Below, one piece after another: positions 61,378-64,000 of a stretch of DNA of 64,000 bases. The stretch is from positions 2,482,501-2,546,500 of the forward strand of contig CM068589.1 of assembly GCA_035048485.1 (NCBI GenBank). The letters run 5' to 3'. Within the stretch, counting starts at the first letter, position 1. Each line of letters begins with the position of its first letter. The stretch is from Pteria penguin. Taxonomy: Eukaryota; Mollusca; Bivalvia; Pterioida; Pteriidae. The notes beneath the pieces were generated by a model. The model did no database searches. It was not told where the DNA came from and was given only the letters and a program-made list of their open reading frames with translations. A program made the translations under genes and the position numbers.

Positions 61378-61920
61378 GTTAAAGACCACAAACACTCTAT
61401 ATTGCAAATTTCCAGCCTCATAGCTGCCTTTATCAAGCAATACAAGAAATGAATATTGTTTTACATCACTCCACGATTATTTCACGTATATAGTGACAGC
61501 ATCTGCCTGATGCATTGCATACAAATTTAGACCTTTGCAACAGACCCATCCAAAGCAGTGAGGGATCTTTTACATGCCACGCCTACCGCAACACAGGACC
61601 TCGGTTTTTACTGTCTTACCGACAGACAGAACACCTGAGTGCGCCCAGGGCGGGAGTCGAACCCAGTACCTCTTGATCATCAGCCTAGCACCTTATCCAC
61701 TAGGCCATACCAGCTTTCAAGCAATACAAGAGATGACAAATATAAAGCTATGTAAAATCCATGTCTATGTTTCAAAAATACATTTAATTTAGCTAATGTA
61801 TTTTTGAAACATAGACATGGATTTTACACAGCTTTATATTTATCATCTCTTGTATTGCTCGATAAAGGCTGTGGGGCTGAAAACTTGCAGTAAAGAGTGT
61901 TTGTGTTCTTTTACTTTTAA
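61378..61920. mobile_element. Foldback element with about 135-bp arms, split by a SINE
   Basis: The arms run ACAAACACTCTATATTGCAA.., TTTATCAAGCAATACAAG, then AATATAAAGCTATGTAAAAT and CCATGTCTATGTTTCAAAAA, and return in reverse with a loop of under 10 bp near 61790. The left arm is interrupted at 61453-61717 by SINE-1. Lies between the two zinc-finger exons. Confidence 0.82.
61453..61717 (-). mobile_element. SINE-1, full length, minus strand
   Basis: The minus strand reads GGTATGGCCTAGTGGATAAG, the B box GGGTTCGACTCCCG, GATCCCTCACTGC, GCATCAGGCAGATGCTG and GTGGAGTGATGTAAAAC. Flanked by 19-bp near-perfect duplications of CAAGCAATACAAGA(A/G)ATGA at 61434-61452 and 61718-61736. Confidence 0.9.
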
Positions 61921-63100
61921 TGTACCAGACTTCCCTTTGGAGGACTGCTTAGAATCTTTATATTATATGGTGCAGGTGAAAATGTATAACTATATAGTAT
62001 ACACTGAAATGTCAGATCTGAATATATTATCATATTGTAACAACTTTACTTGCTGCACATTATATCCCATTAGTTGAACAAATCATATTAGAAGGTCATA
62101 ATTTTGAACTTCGTTGGTCAAATGATTCTGTGGGTTGCATGTCTGTCAGCTGGGATGTAAAGCCATCACAAAGGTTTCTGCACAGCTGGCACATTTAAAA
62201 TATAAAGCTTCCAATAGGAAGTTGATTCTTCACGAAAACCTTTCAACATGCCAATGATATATACTAAATATAATTGATAAACTAGGTATATATATTTCAA
62301 AACAAGTGAAATATTAGTTTTCCACTGAAATATACATGCTTAATATCTGTGGATTCGAATTTTTATGGTTTTACTCTTACCACAAAATACATATTCATGG
62401 CTTCCTTCTTTTGTGGATTGCACCTCTGATACAAAAGGCCGTTCAGGGATGTAGAATTTGGAATAAACAATTGAGTTACAAATATTTCCTGAATAAATTG
62501 TCTTTTAATGTGTACAACACCTGTCTGTAGTATGTGCAATACAAACATGTATCCAGTTTATGTCCAATATTATCAGATCCATTATGCATACTCTACGTTG
62601 TTTTGCTTGATAACTGCTGTTTATGGTAAATTAAGATTGTAACAGTTATCTTAAATAGTAATCCTTATTGAAATGCTCTATTTAAACATTAATTTCTCCA
62701 GACAATGATCATTGTATTCAACTTACTCGGGTCGCTACTGACCAGTATTCAATGGTAACTCACTTGTACTGAATATTCCCCACATGCACAACCCATCTTT
62801 AAATAGATTTCCTATTTTTAATTTTAAAGCATGTTTAAATTATCTTTAGTGGAAGATTATAGGTGTTGAATGTTTGAGAAATTTTACGATTTATTATTTA
62901 TGGAATGCTAAATTGTTCGCTCAGATAATCACAAAAGCCATGAAAATTATATCCTCATGAAAAAAAGGCATTATAAAATCACACTACATGAGGTATGATA
63001 AAAAAAGTTCTTGGCCCCTTGTACTTAGGAATACCCATAATTGAAAGAATTGTCATTATTTTCAATATAATTTCCCTTCATCTCAATGCATTTTCCACTT
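61921..63100 (-). other. Zinc-finger gene intron, no gene seen
   Basis: AT-rich with no splice-flanked frame recognised on either strand. Confidence 0.4.
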
Positions 63101-63104
63101 CTGT

Positions 63105-63172
63105 TCCAATTTCCATCACCATAAACATGAAATAATCCTGGAGTGACGTAAAACAATAATCAATCAACCAAT
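63105..63172 (+). mobile_element. SINE-1 3' fragment
   Basis: TTCCATCACCATAAACATGA, AATAATCCTGGAGTGACG and TAAAACAATAATCAATCAAC match the SINE-1 tail. Confidence 0.75.
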
Positions 63173-63398
63173 TTCTGAGTCCTTTCAAAAAAGAATGCTT
63201 CATTCTGGACCCTTAATCTCCTATAAAGGAGTTGTGACTTTAGTTTTGCGAACAGACAGAAGTCATACGAGGCAAAAACCTGGAGAATATGGGGAACGAG
63301 GAAGAACATTGTGGCTGCATTGTGTTGCAGCATTCATTGCAATTTGGGAAACGTTAGTTTCATCCACACTAATTTAAACATTACTTTGAACTTCAGGA

Positions 63399-63550
63399 CT
63401 ATTTGTAAATATGCACTTCAATCATACCATTTCCTTCATATTTCTTATTACGATCCACTCCTACACATTGACCATGCTTGTACTTGCAGTGCTTTGAAAG
63501 ATACTTCAATGTGCTAAGACTGACAGGGCACCATTGGCATCGATAAATTT
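63399..63550 (-). CDS. Second zinc-finger terminal exon (one C2H2 finger)
   Basis: Acceptor AATAATTTCAG at 63550, phase 1, then IYRCQWCPVSLSTLKYLSKH plus CKYKHGQ, a canonical C-x2-C-x12-H-x4-H finger, then 23 residues ending VHIYK and a stop. Entry phase and the first residues (IYRC) are the same as in the exon at 59642-61101. It may be an alternative 3' exon of the same gene or a relic of exon duplication. The rest of the gene must lie right of the window. Confidence 0.7.
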
Positions 63551-63820
63551 CTGAAATTATTAAATAAACAACAATTGTACAGAAATTAAAACGACATGTG
63601 TTCAACTTGCTACTCATTATACATTAAAAATGTGCCACCAAGTTTACATTATCAGGTATTCCATGTACATTTGTGTACCTACATTTATCATATGTAAACT
63701 TATTTCCATCAAAAACCATGCAAATACATAAGACACACTTCACCTGAAGTTTAATCTTTGAAAAAACATTTAATCAGTGGTAAAACACATGTATTTTTCT
63801 TGTTTTACAACTCTCTCAGG

Positions 63821-63895
63821 TTATTTCACTTTTATGGCGATGACATCTGCCTGATCTACTGCAGAAATTTCAAACCAAATTGCAACAGACCAATT
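63821..63895 (-). mobile_element. SINE-1 fragment, minus strand
   Basis: GGTTATTTCACTTTTATGGC, GATGACATCTGCCTGAT and TTGCAACAGACC match the complement of the SINE-1 body, diverged. Confidence 0.6.
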
Positions 63896-64000
63896 AATCT
63901 TCCATTATCTCAACAGTCTGTAGTTTACAAAGCAATAAACTTAATTCTCCCCTCATTTTGATTTCAATCCTGAAGTCTATTTATGAGCCAGAATAAATAT

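Noticed and set aside
61574..61792. 72-codon plus-strand frame starting MPRLPQHRTS
   Set aside because: Lies within the reversed SINE-1 copy and ends in the foldback element.

Overview
The window is nuclear DNA from an animal, most likely a bivalve mollusc. The reasons are split genes with GT-AG introns, several tRNA-headed SINE families, a LINE and a Penelope-like reverse transcriptase of the kind common in bivalve genomes, the 'ATGCCCCCGG' terminal-repeat element, and very many minisatellites. The species call is inference. Four host genes can be supported.

(1) Positions 394-10467, plus strand: the 3' part of a gene for a cell-surface protein with three Ig domains and a short hydrophobic tail (probably GPI-anchored). 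I assembled seven exons from splice sites, and their reading phases agree at every junction. Its introns hold a 36-bp minisatellite, several MITEs, a tandemly amplified half-tRNA and a SINE inserted exactly at a 3' splice site. (2) 14394-13562, minus strand: a two-exon SSNA1/NA14-like gene for a small coiled-coil microtubule/centriole protein. (3) 42317-25645, minus strand: the complete UFC1 gene, the E2 enzyme of UFM1 conjugation. It has five exons and 167 codons spread over 16.7 kb because the introns are packed with minisatellites and transposons. (4) From beyond the right edge to 59642, minus strand: the 3' end of a C2H2 zinc-finger gene with a 13-finger terminal exon (59642-61101) and a second, one-finger terminal exon (63399-63550) that starts in the same phase with the same residues.

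The rest is repeat DNA. 15.1-22.1 kb is a cluster of five or more unrelated satellites and minisatellites (88, 49, 61, 58 and 30 bp units). 37.3-41.9 kb, inside UFC1 intron 1, holds long-terminal-repeat-like DNA transposons and an unexplained 134-codon open frame without ATG. 43.4-44.4 kb is a decayed jockey/CR1-type LINE. 45.1-47.1 kb is a very uniform 66-bp array. 47.2-53.4 kb is a decayed LINE (PHD finger, coiled coil, endonuclease, reverse transcriptase, C-terminal finger), interrupted by a Penelope-like reverse transcriptase, a short repeat fragment and a SINE. 55.6-59.2 kb holds MITEs, a SINE with perfect target duplications and AT-rich dispersed repeats.

The host genes are not an operon and show no common pathway. 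The common theme is host exons and transposon genes acting as substrates for tandem amplification and nested insertion.
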